A DNA stretch of 64,000 nucleotides. Source: Citrifermentans bremense (GTDB lineage Bacteria > Desulfobacterota > Desulfuromonadia > Geobacterales > Geobacteraceae). This document shows positions 44,842-56,447 of the stretch, in pieces; position 1 is the stretch's first letter, and each line of letters opens with the position of its first letter. A program made the translations under genes and the position numbers. The DNA is taken from positions 1,838,001 through 1,902,000 of the forward strand of contig NZ_AP023213.1 of assembly GCF_014218275.1 (NCBI RefSeq), written 5' to 3'. The notes under the pieces were generated by a model, which made no database searches, had not been told where the DNA came from, and was given only the letters and a program-made list of their open reading frames with translations.

Positions 44842-45713
44842 TGAACATCACAGGAAAGACCAGGATCACCGGGATCATCGGCTGGCCGGTAGCCCACTCC
44901 CTTTCGCCCCCGATGCACAACGCGGCCTTCAAGGCGCTGGGGCTCGACTTCGCCTACGTCCCGTTCCCGGTCGCGCCGGAGGGGCTCGCCGCAGGGGTGG
45001 CCGGCCTTGCCGCGCTCGGGGTGGCCGGCTTCAGCGTCACCATACCGCACAAGGTGGCGATCCTGCCGCTTTTGGACCGGATCACCCCCGAGGCGGAGCT
45101 GATCGGCGCGGTGAACACGGTCCAGGTGGAGGACGGGCGCCTCACCGGCTACAACACGGACGGGATCGGGCTTCTCTCCGCCCTTCGCTCCAAGCTTGGC
45201 TTTCTCCCCGAGGGGCGCCAGGTGCTGGTCCTTGGCGCCGGCGGGGCAGCCCGCAGCGCCGCCGCCTCGCTGGGGCTTTCCAGTGCCGGCAGGGTGGAGG
45301 TGGCAAACCGCTCGCCGGAGGCGGGGCGCGCCCTGGCAGAGGCGATGCAGGAGCGCCTTCCCGGGACCGCGTTCGCCTCTCAGCCGCTGGACCGGATTGC
45401 CGACCGGGGGTACCTTGCCTCCTTCGACCTCGTCGTCAACACCACCTCGGTTGGGATGGCCGGGGACGGTTTCGCCGGGCTCGACCTCGCCGCCCTGAAG
45501 CCCGGAGCCTGCGTCTACGACATGGTCTACGCCCCGCCGGTCACCCCCTTTCTGGCGCAGGCCGAGGCCCTGGGCGTCCCCTGGGCGAACGGGCTCGGTA
45601 TGCTCGCCGCGCAGGGGGAGGCCGCCTTCAGGATCTGGACCGGGGTCGCCCCTCCCGAAGGGTGCATGGAACAGGCGCTTGCCGCCTGCCTCCCAACCCC
45701 AGGTAACCCTTGA
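44841..45713 (+). CDS. aroE: shikimate dehydrogenase
   Basis: A 290-residue NADPH-dependent enzyme that reduces 3-dehydroshikimate. Substrate site: GWPVAHSLSPPMHNAAFKALG near residues 14-34. The catalytic Lys is in VTIPHKVAILP, and the substrate loop NTVQVEDGRLTGYNTDGIGLL follows. The dinucleotide-binding loop is LVLGAGGAARSAAASL near residue 130, and the NADP-specific NRSPEAGRAL comes next. ATG 44841 overlaps the DUF2723 stop as TGATG. Confidence 0.95.
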   Translation: MNITGKTRITGIIGWPVAHSLSPPMHNAAFKALGLDFAYVPFPVAPEGLAAGVAGLAALGVAGFSVTIPHKVAILPLLDRITPEAELIGAVNTVQVEDGRLTGYNTDGIGLLSALRSKLGFLPEGRQVLVLGAGGAARSAAASLGLSSAGRVEVANRSPEAGRALAEAMQERLPGTAFASQPLDRIADRGYLASFDLVVNTTSVGMAGDGFAGLDLAALKPGACVYDMVYAPPVTPFLAQAEALGVPWANGLGMLAAQGEAAFRIWTGVAPPEGCMEQALAACLPTPGNP

Positions 45714-45738
45714 CATTACTGTCATTACAAAATACCAT
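45710..45738 (+). promoter_or_regulatory. candidate sigma-70 promoter for the pil operon
   Basis: TTGACA (45710-45715), a 17-bp spacer and TACCAT (45733-45738) lie 30 bp upstream of the pilB ATG and overlap the aroE stop codon. Confidence 0.6.
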
Positions 45739-45768
45739 TCACAGGTTCTTTAACCCCTTGAGGTACCT

Positions 45769-47475
<1,707 letters not shown>

Positions 47476-47490
47476 CGGGACGAGGTACTC

Positions 47491-48591
<1,101 letters not shown>

Positions 48592-48632
48592 AGGTAGCCA
48601 GTCCCTCCCCGGGGCTGGAAAGGAGCAAGTAA

Positions 48633-49853
48633 ATGCCTAAGTTTGATTGGGAAGCAAGGAGCAAGGCCGGCAGCACCCAGAAAGGGGTGATGGAGGCCGG
48701 CAATGCGGCCCAGGTCGAGGCCCAGCTCAAAAGATACGGTTTCACCGGCATCACGGTCAAGGAACAGGGGAAGGGTTTCAACATGCAGCTCAAGCTCCCC
48801 GGCTCCGGCGCCAAGAAGATCGAGACCAAGGAACTCGTGGTCTTCACGCGCCAGTTCGCGACCATGATCGACTCCGGCCTCCCCCTGGTGCAGTGCCTGG
48901 ACATCCTGTCTGGGCAGCAGGAGAACAAGACCTTCAAGGAGATACTGATCAAGGTTAAGGAGAGCGTAGAGAGCGGCTCCACCTTCGCCGATGCCCTCTC
49001 AAAGCACCCGAAGGCGTTCGACCAGCTCTACGTCAACCTGGTCGCCGCAGGCGAGGTCGGCGGTATCCTCGACACCATCCTGGCCCGGCTCGCAGCCTAC
49101 ATCGAGAAGGCGATGAAGCTGAAGAAGCAGGTGAAAGGCGCCATGGTGTACCCGATCACCATCATGTCCATCGCGGTCATCGTGGTCGGCGTCATCCTGG
49201 TCTTCGTCATCCCCACCTTCGCCAAGATGTTCGCCGACTTCGGCGGGGAGCTACCGGCACCGACCCGGATCGTCATCGCCATGTCCAACTTCCTGACCAA
49301 GTACATCGTGGTCATCATCGCCGTCCTCTTCGGCATCAAGTTCGCCATCGGCAAGTACTACAACACCCCCGGCGGCAGGAAGAACATCGACCGGCTCGCG
49401 CTTCGGGCCCCGGTCGCGGGACCGTTGATCCGCAAGGTGTCGGTGGCGAAATTCACCCGCACCCTGGGGACCATGATCAGCTCCGGCGTCCCCATCATGG
49501 ACGGGCTCGAGATCGTGGCCAAGACCGCCGGGAACAAGATCGTCGAGGAGGCGATCTACAAGGTGCGCCAGTCCATCTCCGAAGGTAAGACCATCGCCGA
49601 ACCCTTGTCGGAGAGCGGGGTGTTTCCCCCCATGGTGGTGCAGATGATCTCCGTAGGCGAGGCGACCGGCGCCATGGACGCCATGCTCAACAAGATCGCT
49701 GACTTCTACGATGACGAGGTCGACGACGCCGTCGGCGCCATGACCTCGATGATGGAGCCTTTGCTGATGGTGTTCCTGGGAACCACCGTCGGCGGTCTGG
49801 TCATCGCCATGTACCTGCCGATCTTCAAGCTCGCCGGCGCGGTCGGCGGTTGA
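48633..49853 (+). CDS. pilC: type IV pilus inner-membrane platform protein PilC
   Basis: A 406-residue GspF-family protein with two repeated cytoplasmic helical domains and three membrane helices. The repeats are seen at LVVFTRQFATMIDSGLPLVQCLDIL (about residues 70-94) and FTRTLGTMISSGVPIMDGLEIV (about 274-295). The ending MEPLLMVFLGTTVGGLVIAMYLPIF is characteristic. It couples PilB/PilT to pilin insertion and extraction. The pilS start lies 4 bp after its stop. Confidence 0.96.
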   Translation: MPKFDWEARSKAGSTQKGVMEAGNAAQVEAQLKRYGFTGITVKEQGKGFNMQLKLPGSGAKKIETKELVVFTRQFATMIDSGLPLVQCLDILSGQQENKTFKEILIKVKESVESGSTFADALSKHPKAFDQLYVNLVAAGEVGGILDTILARLAAYIEKAMKLKKQVKGAMVYPITIMSIAVIVVGVILVFVIPTFAKMFADFGGELPAPTRIVIAMSNFLTKYIVVIIAVLFGIKFAIGKYYNTPGGRKNIDRLALRAPVAGPLIRKVSVAKFTRTLGTMISSGVPIMDGLEIVAKTAGNKIVEEAIYKVRQSISEGKTIAEPLSESGVFPPMVVQMISVGEATGAMDAMLNKIADFYDDEVDDAVGAMTSMMEPLLMVFLGTTVGGLVIAMYLPIFKLAGAVGG

Positions 49854-49857
49854 TTGG

Positions 49858-51477
49858 ATGATCGACAGGAAAAGGGTTTTCTGGTTCATACTGCTCAGGT
49901 TGCTGGTGGTGTCCGTCTTTCTGGCCACCACCATCTTCCTCGACGTGCGTACCTATGACGTAGGCACCGACATAGCCCAGAAGGTGCTGATCCGGCTGAT
50001 GGGCGCGACCTACCTTTTCTCGCTCGGCTCCCTGGTGGTCCTTTACCGCTCGCGCCGGGAGATCCGCACCCTCACCTACGCCCAGATCGTCTGGGATCTG
50101 ATCCTGGTCACGGTGATGATCCTGATCTCCGGCGGGGTGACCTCGCCTTACGCCTTTCTCTACTTTCTCTCGATCATCAGCGCCAGCACGCTTTTGGCCC
50201 GCTCGCAGGCGTACTACACCGCCTCGCTCTGCGTCATCCTCTACGGCGCCATCCTCGATTTTCAGTACTACGGCAAGCTCGCCCCGCTGGGGCTTTCCGC
50301 CTACCCGGCGCAGCAGTACGGAGCTGCGTACCTTTTCTACCTGATCTTCCTCCACTGCGCGGCGTTTTTTCTGACGGCGACCCTTGCAGGCCACCTTTCG
50401 GAGAGGGCCAGGCGCTCCGAAAGCGCCTTCCAGGAGAAGGCGATCGACTACGAGGAGCTGGAGCGTCTGAACTCCTGCATCGTCTCGACCATCGACTCGG
50501 GGCTGCTCACCATCAACCCGGATGGGCGGATCCGCGTCTTCAACAGCTACATGGAGCGCTTGACGGGGCTCTCGCAGCAGCAGGCCTACGACCGCCCGCT
50601 CTGCGAGGCGATCCCGGGTCTCTCCCCCTTCGAGCGCCGTTTCTTCGACGGTGGCCAAGGCGAATTTAAGCACCAGGCGCCGGACGGGGGACAGCTGCTT
50701 CTCTCCTTCAAGTCGGTGCCGCTCACCGGCAAGGAGGACGCCACCGTGGGGGCGATCTTCGATATACACGACCTGACCGAGATGAAGCGTCTGGCCGCCG
50801 AGCTCAAGCGCGCGGACAGGCTTGCCGCGGTCGGGGAGCTCTCCGCCCGCATGGCGCACGAAATCAGGAACCCGCTCGCCGCCATCAGCGGTTCGGTGCA
50901 GTTGGTGGCTCTTAGGCCCTGGGTAGACGAGAAGGACAAACGGCTTTTCTCCATCATCCTCAGGGAGACCGACCGCCTGGACGGGCTCTTGCGCGATTTC
51001 CTCTTCTACGCGAAACCCGCCCAGCCCACCAAGATCCCCCTCAAGCTGCACCGGGTGATAGCAGACCTCTGCGCGCTTTTGTCCACCGACCCGCGCCTTG
51101 AGCGGGTGACCATAGAGAACCGCGTGCCCGAGGACCTGGTGGTCGTCTTCGACAAGGACCAGTGCTCGCAGGTCTTCTGGAACCTGGTTGTGAACAGCGC
51201 GGAGGCGATAGCCGGGGAGGGGAGCATCGTGATCGAGGCCTGCGCCGTCCGCAGCGGCGACAAGAAGGAGGCCCGGATCAGCGTCAGGGACAGCGGTTCC
51301 GGCATGAACCAGGCGGAGGTGAGGCGGGTCTTCGAGCCCTTTTTCACCACCAAGAAGGGGGGGACCGGCCTGGGGCTCGCCACCGTCTACCGGATCGTGG
51401 AAACCCACGGGGGGAGGATGGTGGTGGACAGCGAGGAAGGGGCGGGTACCACGGTCACCCTTTTCCTTCCGGCTTGA
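49858..51477 (+). CDS. pilS: sensor histidine kinase PilS
   Basis: A 539-residue membrane kinase with six N-terminal helices (about residues 7-180), a PAS domain (about 195-300, with LNSCIVSTIDSGLLTINPDGRI), a HisKA dimerisation helix with SARMAHEIRNPLAAISGSVQL (phosphoacceptor His near residue 338) and a HATPase domain with N-box VFWNLVVNSAEAIAGEG, G1 VRDSGSGMNQAEV and G2 KKGGTGLGLATVYRI. PilS phosphorylates PilR to control pilin expression and, in Pseudomonas, senses pilin in the membrane. The topology matches PilS proteins. Confidence 0.93.
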   Translation: MIDRKRVFWFILLRLLVVSVFLATTIFLDVRTYDVGTDIAQKVLIRLMGATYLFSLGSLVVLYRSRREIRTLTYAQIVWDLILVTVMILISGGVTSPYAFLYFLSIISASTLLARSQAYYTASLCVILYGAILDFQYYGKLAPLGLSAYPAQQYGAAYLFYLIFLHCAAFFLTATLAGHLSERARRSESAFQEKAIDYEELERLNSCIVSTIDSGLLTINPDGRIRVFNSYMERLTGLSQQQAYDRPLCEAIPGLSPFERRFFDGGQGEFKHQAPDGGQLLLSFKSVPLTGKEDATVGAIFDIHDLTEMKRLAAELKRADRLAAVGELSARMAHEIRNPLAAISGSVQLVALRPWVDEKDKRLFSIILRETDRLDGLLRDFLFYAKPAQPTKIPLKLHRVIADLCALLSTDPRLERVTIENRVPEDLVVVFDKDQCSQVFWNLVVNSAEAIAGEGSIVIEACAVRSGDKKEARISVRDSGSGMNQAEVRRVFEPFFTTKKGGTGLGLATVYRIVETHGGRMVVDSEEGAGTTVTLFLPA

Positions 51478-51572
51478 GCCGAGCCTGCAGCCGGGGGGAG
51501 GGCAAGTGAAGGTAAGTAAACAACGGGTTGTCGCTGCGAACGTGCGACCCTTTTTGTCTGAGAGGTAACCAG

Positions 51573-52946
51573 ATGCGCGCCAGGATACTGGTAGTAGATG
51601 ACGAGCTGAGCATGAGGGAATTTCTCTCCATCCTGCTGGAGGGGGAGGGGTACCAGGTCGACCAGGCGGAAAATGCCGAGGAGGCGCTGCGCCTGATCGG
51701 GGAGCAGCGCTACGAGATGGTGATCTCGGACGTCCTGATGCCGGGGCTTGGGGGTATCGAGCTCCTCTCGAGGATCAAGAGCGAGTCGCCGGAGACCGCC
51801 GTGCTGATGATCACCGCCTTCACCACGGCCGAGCAGGCGGTGGAGGCGATGAAGCTTGGCGCCTACGACTACATCGGCAAGCCCTTCAAGGTGGAAGAGG
51901 TGAAGGTGCTGGTCAAGAACGCCCTGGAAAAGCAGAGCCTGGTCCAGGAGAACAAGCGGCTTAAGGCCGCGGTGCAGGAGCGGTTCAGCTTTTCCGGCCT
52001 GATCGGCAAGAGCAAGCAGATGCGCGAGGTGTACGACCTGATCGCCAAGGTCGCCGACAGCATGGCCAACGTCCTCATCACTGGCGAAAGCGGCACCGGC
52101 AAGGAGCTCGCGGCCCGCGCCATCCACTACAACAGCCCCAGGAAGGGTGCCCCCTTCGTGGCGGTGAACTGCGGCGCCATTCCCGAGACCCTGATCGAGA
52201 GCGAGCTCTTCGGGCACTCCAAGGGGGCTTTCACCGGCGCCTTCGCCGACCGCCCCGGCCTCTTCGAGCAGGCAGAGGGGGGGACGCTGTTTCTGGACGA
52301 GATCGGCGAGGTGCCGCTGCAGCTGCAGGCAAAGCTTTTGCGGGTGCTCCAGGAGCGCGAGTTCCGCCGGGTCGGCGGGGCGACCTCGCTCAAGGCGGAT
52401 GTGCGCATCGTGGCCGCGTCCAACCGCAACCTCGAGGAGCAGGTGCGGGAGGGAACCTTTCGGGAGGACCTCTTCTACCGCCTGAACGTGGTAATGCTGC
52501 GCATGCCTTCGCTCAAGGAGCGCGCCGAGGACATCCCGGCCCTGGTCGAGCACTTCTACAAGAAGTACTCCCTTTGGTCCGGCGCCGACGAGATCATCAC
52601 CCCGGACGCCCTGAAGGCCCTGTTCAACTACCCGTTCCCGGGGAACGTCCGTGAACTGGAGAACCTTGTTGAGCGCTGCGTTGTGCTCGGCAGCCGGGTC
52701 ATCGCGCTTGACTGCCTCCCCGCCAGCGTCCGCGAGCACAGGAGCGTGATTCCGGCAAGCGGGGAGACCGAGATCCCAGAAGAGGGGATGGACCTGCAGG
52801 CATACCTGGACAACCTGGAGCAAAAGCTCCTGGTGCAGGCGCTGGACAGGTGCGGCGGCGTGAAGAAGCGGGCGGCGGCGCTATTGGGGATGACCTTCCG
52901 CTCCTTCCGTTACCGGCTGGCGAAATTCGGCATGGACGAGGAGTAG
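51573..52946 (+). CDS. pilR: sigma-54-dependent response regulator PilR
   Basis: A 457-residue NtrC-type activator. The receiver domain has ILVVDDELSMREFL and the phosphoacceptor Asp in MVISDVLMPGLGG near residue 54. The AAA+ domain has Walker A ITGESGTGKELAARAIH, the sigma-54-contact loop KGAFTGAFADRPGLFEQA (GAFTGA) and Walker B GGTLFLDEIGEV. The C-terminus is a Fis-type HTH (ALDRCGGVKKRAAALLGM). ATG 51573 follows GAGAGGTAACC; upstream in-frame ATG 51528 lacks a ribosome-binding site. Its target, a sigma-54 promoter before pilA, is directly downstream. Confidence 0.95.
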   Translation: MRARILVVDDELSMREFLSILLEGEGYQVDQAENAEEALRLIGEQRYEMVISDVLMPGLGGIELLSRIKSESPETAVLMITAFTTAEQAVEAMKLGAYDYIGKPFKVEEVKVLVKNALEKQSLVQENKRLKAAVQERFSFSGLIGKSKQMREVYDLIAKVADSMANVLITGESGTGKELAARAIHYNSPRKGAPFVAVNCGAIPETLIESELFGHSKGAFTGAFADRPGLFEQAEGGTLFLDEIGEVPLQLQAKLLRVLQEREFRRVGGATSLKADVRIVAASNRNLEEQVREGTFREDLFYRLNVVMLRMPSLKERAEDIPALVEHFYKKYSLWSGADEIITPDALKALFNYPFPGNVRELENLVERCVVLGSRVIALDCLPASVREHRSVIPASGETEIPEEGMDLQAYLDNLEQKLLVQALDRCGGVKKRAAALLGMTFRSFRYRLAKFGMDEE

Positions 52947-52963
52947 GTGACGAAAAACGTCAC
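52947..52963. promoter_or_regulatory. inverted repeat GTGACG-AAAAA-CGTCAC immediately after pilR
   Basis: A perfect 6-bp inverted repeat with an A5 centre starts one base after the pilR stop. No T-run follows, so it is at best a weak terminator; it could also be an operator. Two TGTC elements resembling PilR-type binding half-sites lie further on, at 52981 and 53008. Confidence 0.4.
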
Positions 52964-53071
52964 TTCCTTGGGACCAAAATTGTCGCAGTGCCGCTTTTGG
53001 AAAAAGATGTCGTTTTAATATTGCTGGGGGATAATGCCGATGATCCGGGTGTTTGCGAGGTTTTTGCCTCA

Positions 53072-53088
53072 TTGGCCTGTTAATTGCT
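53072..53088 (+). promoter_or_regulatory. sigma-54 (-24/-12) promoter of pilA
   Basis: TTGGCCTGTTAATTGCT matches the -24/-12 consensus, with GG and GC at the required 10-bp separation. It lies about 83 bp upstream of the pilA-N ATG, and TSS is expected near 53099. RpoN- and PilR-dependent pilA transcription is established in Geobacter sulfurreducens. Confidence 0.85.
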
Positions 53089-53170
53089 AACGAGATGACG
53101 TCTTGAGCGGTTACAGGTTTTTACCTGAATCTTTTAGAGTCGGCAACCCACCAACGAAAAGGAGAAACAG

Positions 53171-53395
53171 ATGTTAAACAAACTCAGAAGCAGCAAAGGC
53201 TTCACCCTGATCGAACTCTTGATCGTCGTTGCGATCATCGGTATCCTCGCCGCCATCGCGATCCCGCAGTTCTCCGCTTACCGTGAGAAGGCCTACAACG
53301 CCGCCTCCAACTCCGACGTTAAGAACTGGAAGACCGGTCAGGAGGCGTTCAACGCTGATTTCCAGACCTACCCGGCTAACTACAACGAGCGTTAA
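53171..53395 (+). CDS. pilA: short type IVa pilin PilA-N
   Basis: A 74-residue prepilin. The leader MLNKLRSSKG is cut by PilD before the mature F, giving FTLIELLIVVAIIGILAAIA with Glu5. After the N-terminal helix only about 40 more residues follow, ending TYPANYNER, so the protein lacks the globular head of normal type IV pilins. Short pilins of this type are the hallmark of Geobacter and form filaments implicated in electron transfer, or together with PilA-C. It is the gene behind the sigma-54 promoter, with AAAGGAGAAAC as ribosome-binding site. Confidence 0.96.
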   Translation: MLNKLRSSKGFTLIELLIVVAIIGILAAIAIPQFSAYREKAYNAASNSDVKNWKTGQEAFNADFQTYPANYNER

Positions 53396-53426
53396 TACCA
53401 AACTTACTTAAATAGTGGAGATAATT

Positions 53427-53828
53427 ATGAAAAAGATCATCGCAGCAAGCCTTTTAGCGCTGTCCTTTTCCTCGTCGGCCTTCGCCGCCGGCACCGTTCT
53501 CGCGACCAACACCCCGAGCAAAGAAGGGGCACAGATTTTCGGCGGCACCACTGCTGACGAGGCTGCCAGGGCAGACATCAATCCGTTGGTGAAGCTCTCT
53601 ACCGGCGTCATCGGCGTCGTCAACTTCGCTGCTGAGGCAAGCAACGCCAACCAGAGCATCTCCTACGCCGTCTTCGCCAAGCACACCAAAGGTTCCAAGA
53701 TCTTCGGCACCTCCAATGACTCCACCAACGTCTACTGGAAAGCTGAAACCCCGGGTGCGCTTACCAATGCTAACCTTCCTTCCGAGACCACCAATGCTGG
53801 CTTCGGCACCGGTTGGACCTCGTACTAA
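53427..53828 (+). CDS. pilA-C: PilA-C, separately encoded pilin head / short-pilin partner
   Basis: A 133-residue secreted protein with signal peptide MKKIIAASLLALSFSSSAFA. The mature part is small and rich in Ala, Thr, Asn and Ser, ending GFGTGWTSY, and resembles the protein encoded after pilA in G. sulfurreducens (Spc or PilA-C). That protein stabilises PilA-N and has been reported to assemble with it into heterodimeric pili. ATG 53427 follows GTGGAG; an earlier in-frame ATG at 53415 is less likely. It is 31 bp after pilA-N and before a terminator, so the two form one transcript. Confidence 0.88.
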   Translation: MKKIIAASLLALSFSSSAFAAGTVLATNTPSKEGAQIFGGTTADEAARADINPLVKLSTGVIGVVNFAAEASNANQSISYAVFAKHTKGSKIFGTSNDSTNVYWKAETPGALTNANLPSETTNAGFGTGWTSY

Positions 53829-53852
53829 GGTTTAGTTCCCCCGGCAGGATTG

Positions 53853-53886
53853 TAAAAGCGGGATGTTCAGGCATCCCGCTTTTTTA
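53853..53886 (+). terminator. intrinsic terminator of the pilA transcript
   Basis: GCGGGATG (53858-53865) pairs with CATCCCGC (53872-53879), flanked by A-run and T-run (TTTTTT from 53880). It closes the pilA-N/pilA-C unit. Confidence 0.93.
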
Positions 53887-53922
53887 CGTAATCGAACGGA
53901 AATTAATTACCGGAGTGGTTGA

Positions 53923-54717
53923 ATGGGTGCGATAGTCTGCATCACGCTGAAGGGAATTCTGCGCGATCGTGTTTTCCAGGGCATCATGGTCCTGGCTGTT
54001 CTCTTGTTGCTTGTTCCTGCAGCGTCGACTCTTTCCATGCGACAAGTGACGGAACTCTCCATGACCCTGTCGCTTTCACTGATCTCGTTCATACTTTTGC
54101 TTCTTTCGGTGTTCCTGGGGTCCACTTCCATCTGGAAGGACCTTGAGCGGCGCTATAGTTACAGCGTTTTGAGTCTCCCCATCAGCAGAACCTCTTACCT
54201 GCTCGGCCGCTTCTTCGGGGTGGCGCTGTTTCTGGTGCTGATCTCGGTGATCCTGGGCGGCCTTTCCTGTGTCGCCATCTCCATGGCGTCCGGGCTCTAC
54301 CCTCCCGACCGCCCGGTGATCTGGTCCCTTTTCCTGTTGGCCGTAGCCTATACCACGATGAAGTACATCCTTGTTGTGGCCATCGCGCTTTTGCTGTCCA
54401 CGGTGAGTACCTCGTTCTTCCTCCCGATCTTCGGAACTATCTGCGCCTTCATCGCCGCCGGAATCACGCAGCAGGTCTACGAGTACGTCCACTCCGCCGC
54501 CGCAGCGACCAAAGTCACCCCGTTTTTAAAGAGCGCCGTATCTGCGGCCTATTACGTCTTGCCCAACCTCGCCGGCTTCGATCTCAAGGTGAATGCCATC
54601 TACGGCATCGCTCCCAATACAGCCGGGGCGGCCCTCACTGCAGCGTACTTTTGCGCCTACACCGCCATTCTACTGGCTTGCGCCACTCTCCTGTTCAACC
54701 GGAGGGAAATGAAGTGA
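53923..54717 (+). CDS. ABC-2 type transporter permease
   Basis: A 264-residue membrane protein with about six helices and an ABC-2-like layout, including SIWKDLERRYSYSVLSLPISRTSYLLGRF (about residues 66-94), the cytoplasmic coupling region of this permease class. It ends in LLACATLLFNRREMK. With the ATPase encoded at 55584 it should form an exporter. The stop overlaps the next start as GTGA. The substrate is unknown; the position behind pilA, as in other Geobacter genomes, hints at a role in the cell surface. Confidence 0.88.
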   Translation: MGAIVCITLKGILRDRVFQGIMVLAVLLLLVPAASTLSMRQVTELSMTLSLSLISFILLLLSVFLGSTSIWKDLERRYSYSVLSLPISRTSYLLGRFFGVALFLVLISVILGGLSCVAISMASGLYPPDRPVIWSLFLLAVAYTTMKYILVVAIALLLSTVSTSFFLPIFGTICAFIAAGITQQVYEYVHSAAAATKVTPFLKSAVSAAYYVLPNLAGFDLKVNAIYGIAPNTAGAALTAAYFCAYTAILLACATLLFNRREMK

Positions 54718-55577
54718 GGCAGCGCTCCGGTCTCATGATTTTGCTGGCGGGCCTTCTTGGCTACGCCCTGCTGATCGGCCCCTTCACCTCCTACATGGCC
54801 CACAAGCCCATGGTGGAGAAACTGGGTTACGTGCCGAGCGTAAAGGTACTGAAACCTCTGAGCGCGGATCAGAAAGAAGTGGTAGCTGCGTCCCTGGTGT
54901 TCAAGGTGATGATGTACTACGGTGACGTTGTCGGGCGGATGATGGCAGGCGACCAGACCGCGGCTCCCGCCGACCTGAAGGGGATGTCGCGCCTCTTGCA
55001 CAACACGGTACAGCTCGACCCGTACAATATGGACGCCTACTACTTTGCACAGAGCTTTCTGACTTGGGACGCGAAGCAGTACCAGGTAGCGAACGAGATG
55101 CTCGAGTACGGCATGAAGTACCGCACCTGGGACTGGAACCTTCCCTTCTTCGCCGGTTTCAACAGCGCCTTCTTCATGCACGACTACCAAAAGGCCGCCC
55201 AGTTCTTCCAGAAGACCGGCGAGCTGAGCGGGGCGCAACTCCACATCCAGCTTGCCGGGCGCTACCTGCAGCAGTCCGGCCAGACCGAACTCGCCATCCG
55301 TTACCTTACCGGCATGGTTCGCAGCGCAAAGAATTCGGCGGTGCAAAAGACCTATCAGATCCGCCTGGAAGCCTTCCAGCAGGTGCAGCGCATCGAGGTC
55401 GCCGCCCAGCGCTATCTGAAAGAGAAGGGGACGCATCCCGCGACGGTTGAGCAACTGGTGCAGGGAGGGTATCTCTCCCCGGCGCCGGTCGATCCCTACG
55501 GCGGGCATTTCTACTTCGATGAATCCGGCAAGGTGGCCACCACCAGCAAGTTCGCCTTCGCCACCAAGACAAAGTGA
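54714..55577 (+). CDS. membrane-anchored TPR-like protein of the ABC exporter cluster
   Basis: A 287-residue protein with one N-terminal membrane helix (about residues 7-25) and a helical, TPR-like extracytoplasmic region (DPYNMDAYYFAQSFLTWDAK through YLTGMVRSAKNS). The C-terminal segment has a GGYLSPAPVDPYGGHFYFDESG motif, reminiscent of pseudopilin-like C-terminal loops. GTG 54714 overlaps the permease stop by GTGA and the ATPase gene follows 6 bp after it, so it is probably a dedicated partner of the exporter. Confidence 0.8.
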   Translation: MRQRSGLMILLAGLLGYALLIGPFTSYMAHKPMVEKLGYVPSVKVLKPLSADQKEVVAASLVFKVMMYYGDVVGRMMAGDQTAAPADLKGMSRLLHNTVQLDPYNMDAYYFAQSFLTWDAKQYQVANEMLEYGMKYRTWDWNLPFFAGFNSAFFMHDYQKAAQFFQKTGELSGAQLHIQLAGRYLQQSGQTELAIRYLTGMVRSAKNSAVQKTYQIRLEAFQQVQRIEVAAQRYLKEKGTHPATVEQLVQGGYLSPAPVDPYGGHFYFDESGKVATTSKFAFATKTK

Positions 55578-55583
55578 GGACGC

Positions 55584-56447
55584 ATGTACGCCTTAGAAAT
55601 CCAGGGGCTTAGCAAGAGCTACAAGGGGAAGAAATTCCAGACGGTCGAGGCCCTTAAGGGACTGGATCTTTGTATCGGAAAGGGCGAGGTGGTCGGGTTC
55701 CTGGGCCCCAACGGCGCAGGGAAGAGTACCACCATCAAGTGTGTCATGGGGTTGATCCGGCCCAGCGCCGGGCGCGCCACCATCATGGGCCTTGACGCGA
55801 CACGGGCCGACGCCCGCCAGGCCGTGGGCTACCTCCCCGAGAACCCCGCCTTCTACGACTACCTATCCGCCGAGGAATATCTGAAGTTCGTGGCGAAGGT
55901 TTTCGGCATGCCGGATGACCAGGCGGAGCAGCGCTGCCAGGAGATGTTGCAGATCCTGGAGCTGTGGGATGCCAGGAAGAGGCTGATCCGCAGTTACAGC
56001 AAAGGAATGGTGCAGCGCGTCGGCCTGGCCCAGGTGCTGATCCATGACCCCGACGTCTACATACTGGACGAGCCGATGAGCGGACTCGACCCGCTGGGGC
56101 GCGCGCTGGTCAAGGACATCATCCTCGACCTCAAGAAAAAGGGTAAATCCGTCTTCTTCAGCACCCACATCACCGACGACGTGGAGAAGGTGTGCGACCG
56201 CGTGGCGGTAATCGACAAGGGGAACCTTCTCGCCTTCGACAGCGTCGACAGCATCCTGCAGCGCGGCATAGAAGGGTACACCCTTTACCTCGTGACGCCG
56301 CAGGGTGAAAGGGAGGAACTCTTCGCGCCCAAGGACGACCTGCAGTCGGTGATCCAGCAGACGGTCGCCGACCATAAGTCCATCGAGAAGATAGAACCGC
56401 TGCGCAAAGACATGGAGGCTTTCTTTCTTGAGATGCTATCCAAGTAA
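55584..56447 (+). CDS. ABC transporter ATP-binding protein
   Basis: A 287-residue ATPase. Walker A VGFLGPNGAGKSTTIKCVMG near residue 43, Q-loop GYLPENPAFYDYLSAEEYL, signature SYSKGMVQRVGLAQVLI, Walker B DVYILDEPMSGLDPLGR and H-loop FFSTHITDD are all intact. It pairs with the ABC-2 permease encoded two genes upstream; the two flank the TPR-like partner gene. The next gene starts 20 bp inside its 3' end in another frame. Confidence 0.93.
   Translation: MYALEIQGLSKSYKGKKFQTVEALKGLDLCIGKGEVVGFLGPNGAGKSTTIKCVMGLIRPSAGRATIMGLDATRADARQAVGYLPENPAFYDYLSAEEYLKFVAKVFGMPDDQAEQRCQEMLQILELWDARKRLIRSYSKGMVQRVGLAQVLIHDPDVYILDEPMSGLDPLGRALVKDIILDLKKKGKSVFFSTHITDDVEKVCDRVAVIDKGNLLAFDSVDSILQRGIEGYTLYLVTPQGEREELFAPKDDLQSVIQQTVADHKSIEKIEPLRKDMEAFFLEMLSK

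Noticed and set aside
52964..53170. GEMM-type (cyclic dinucleotide) riboswitch before pilA
   Set aside because: Geobacter genomes contain many of these, but the leader shows no matching conserved core; only the sigma-54 promoter and a short leader are visible.
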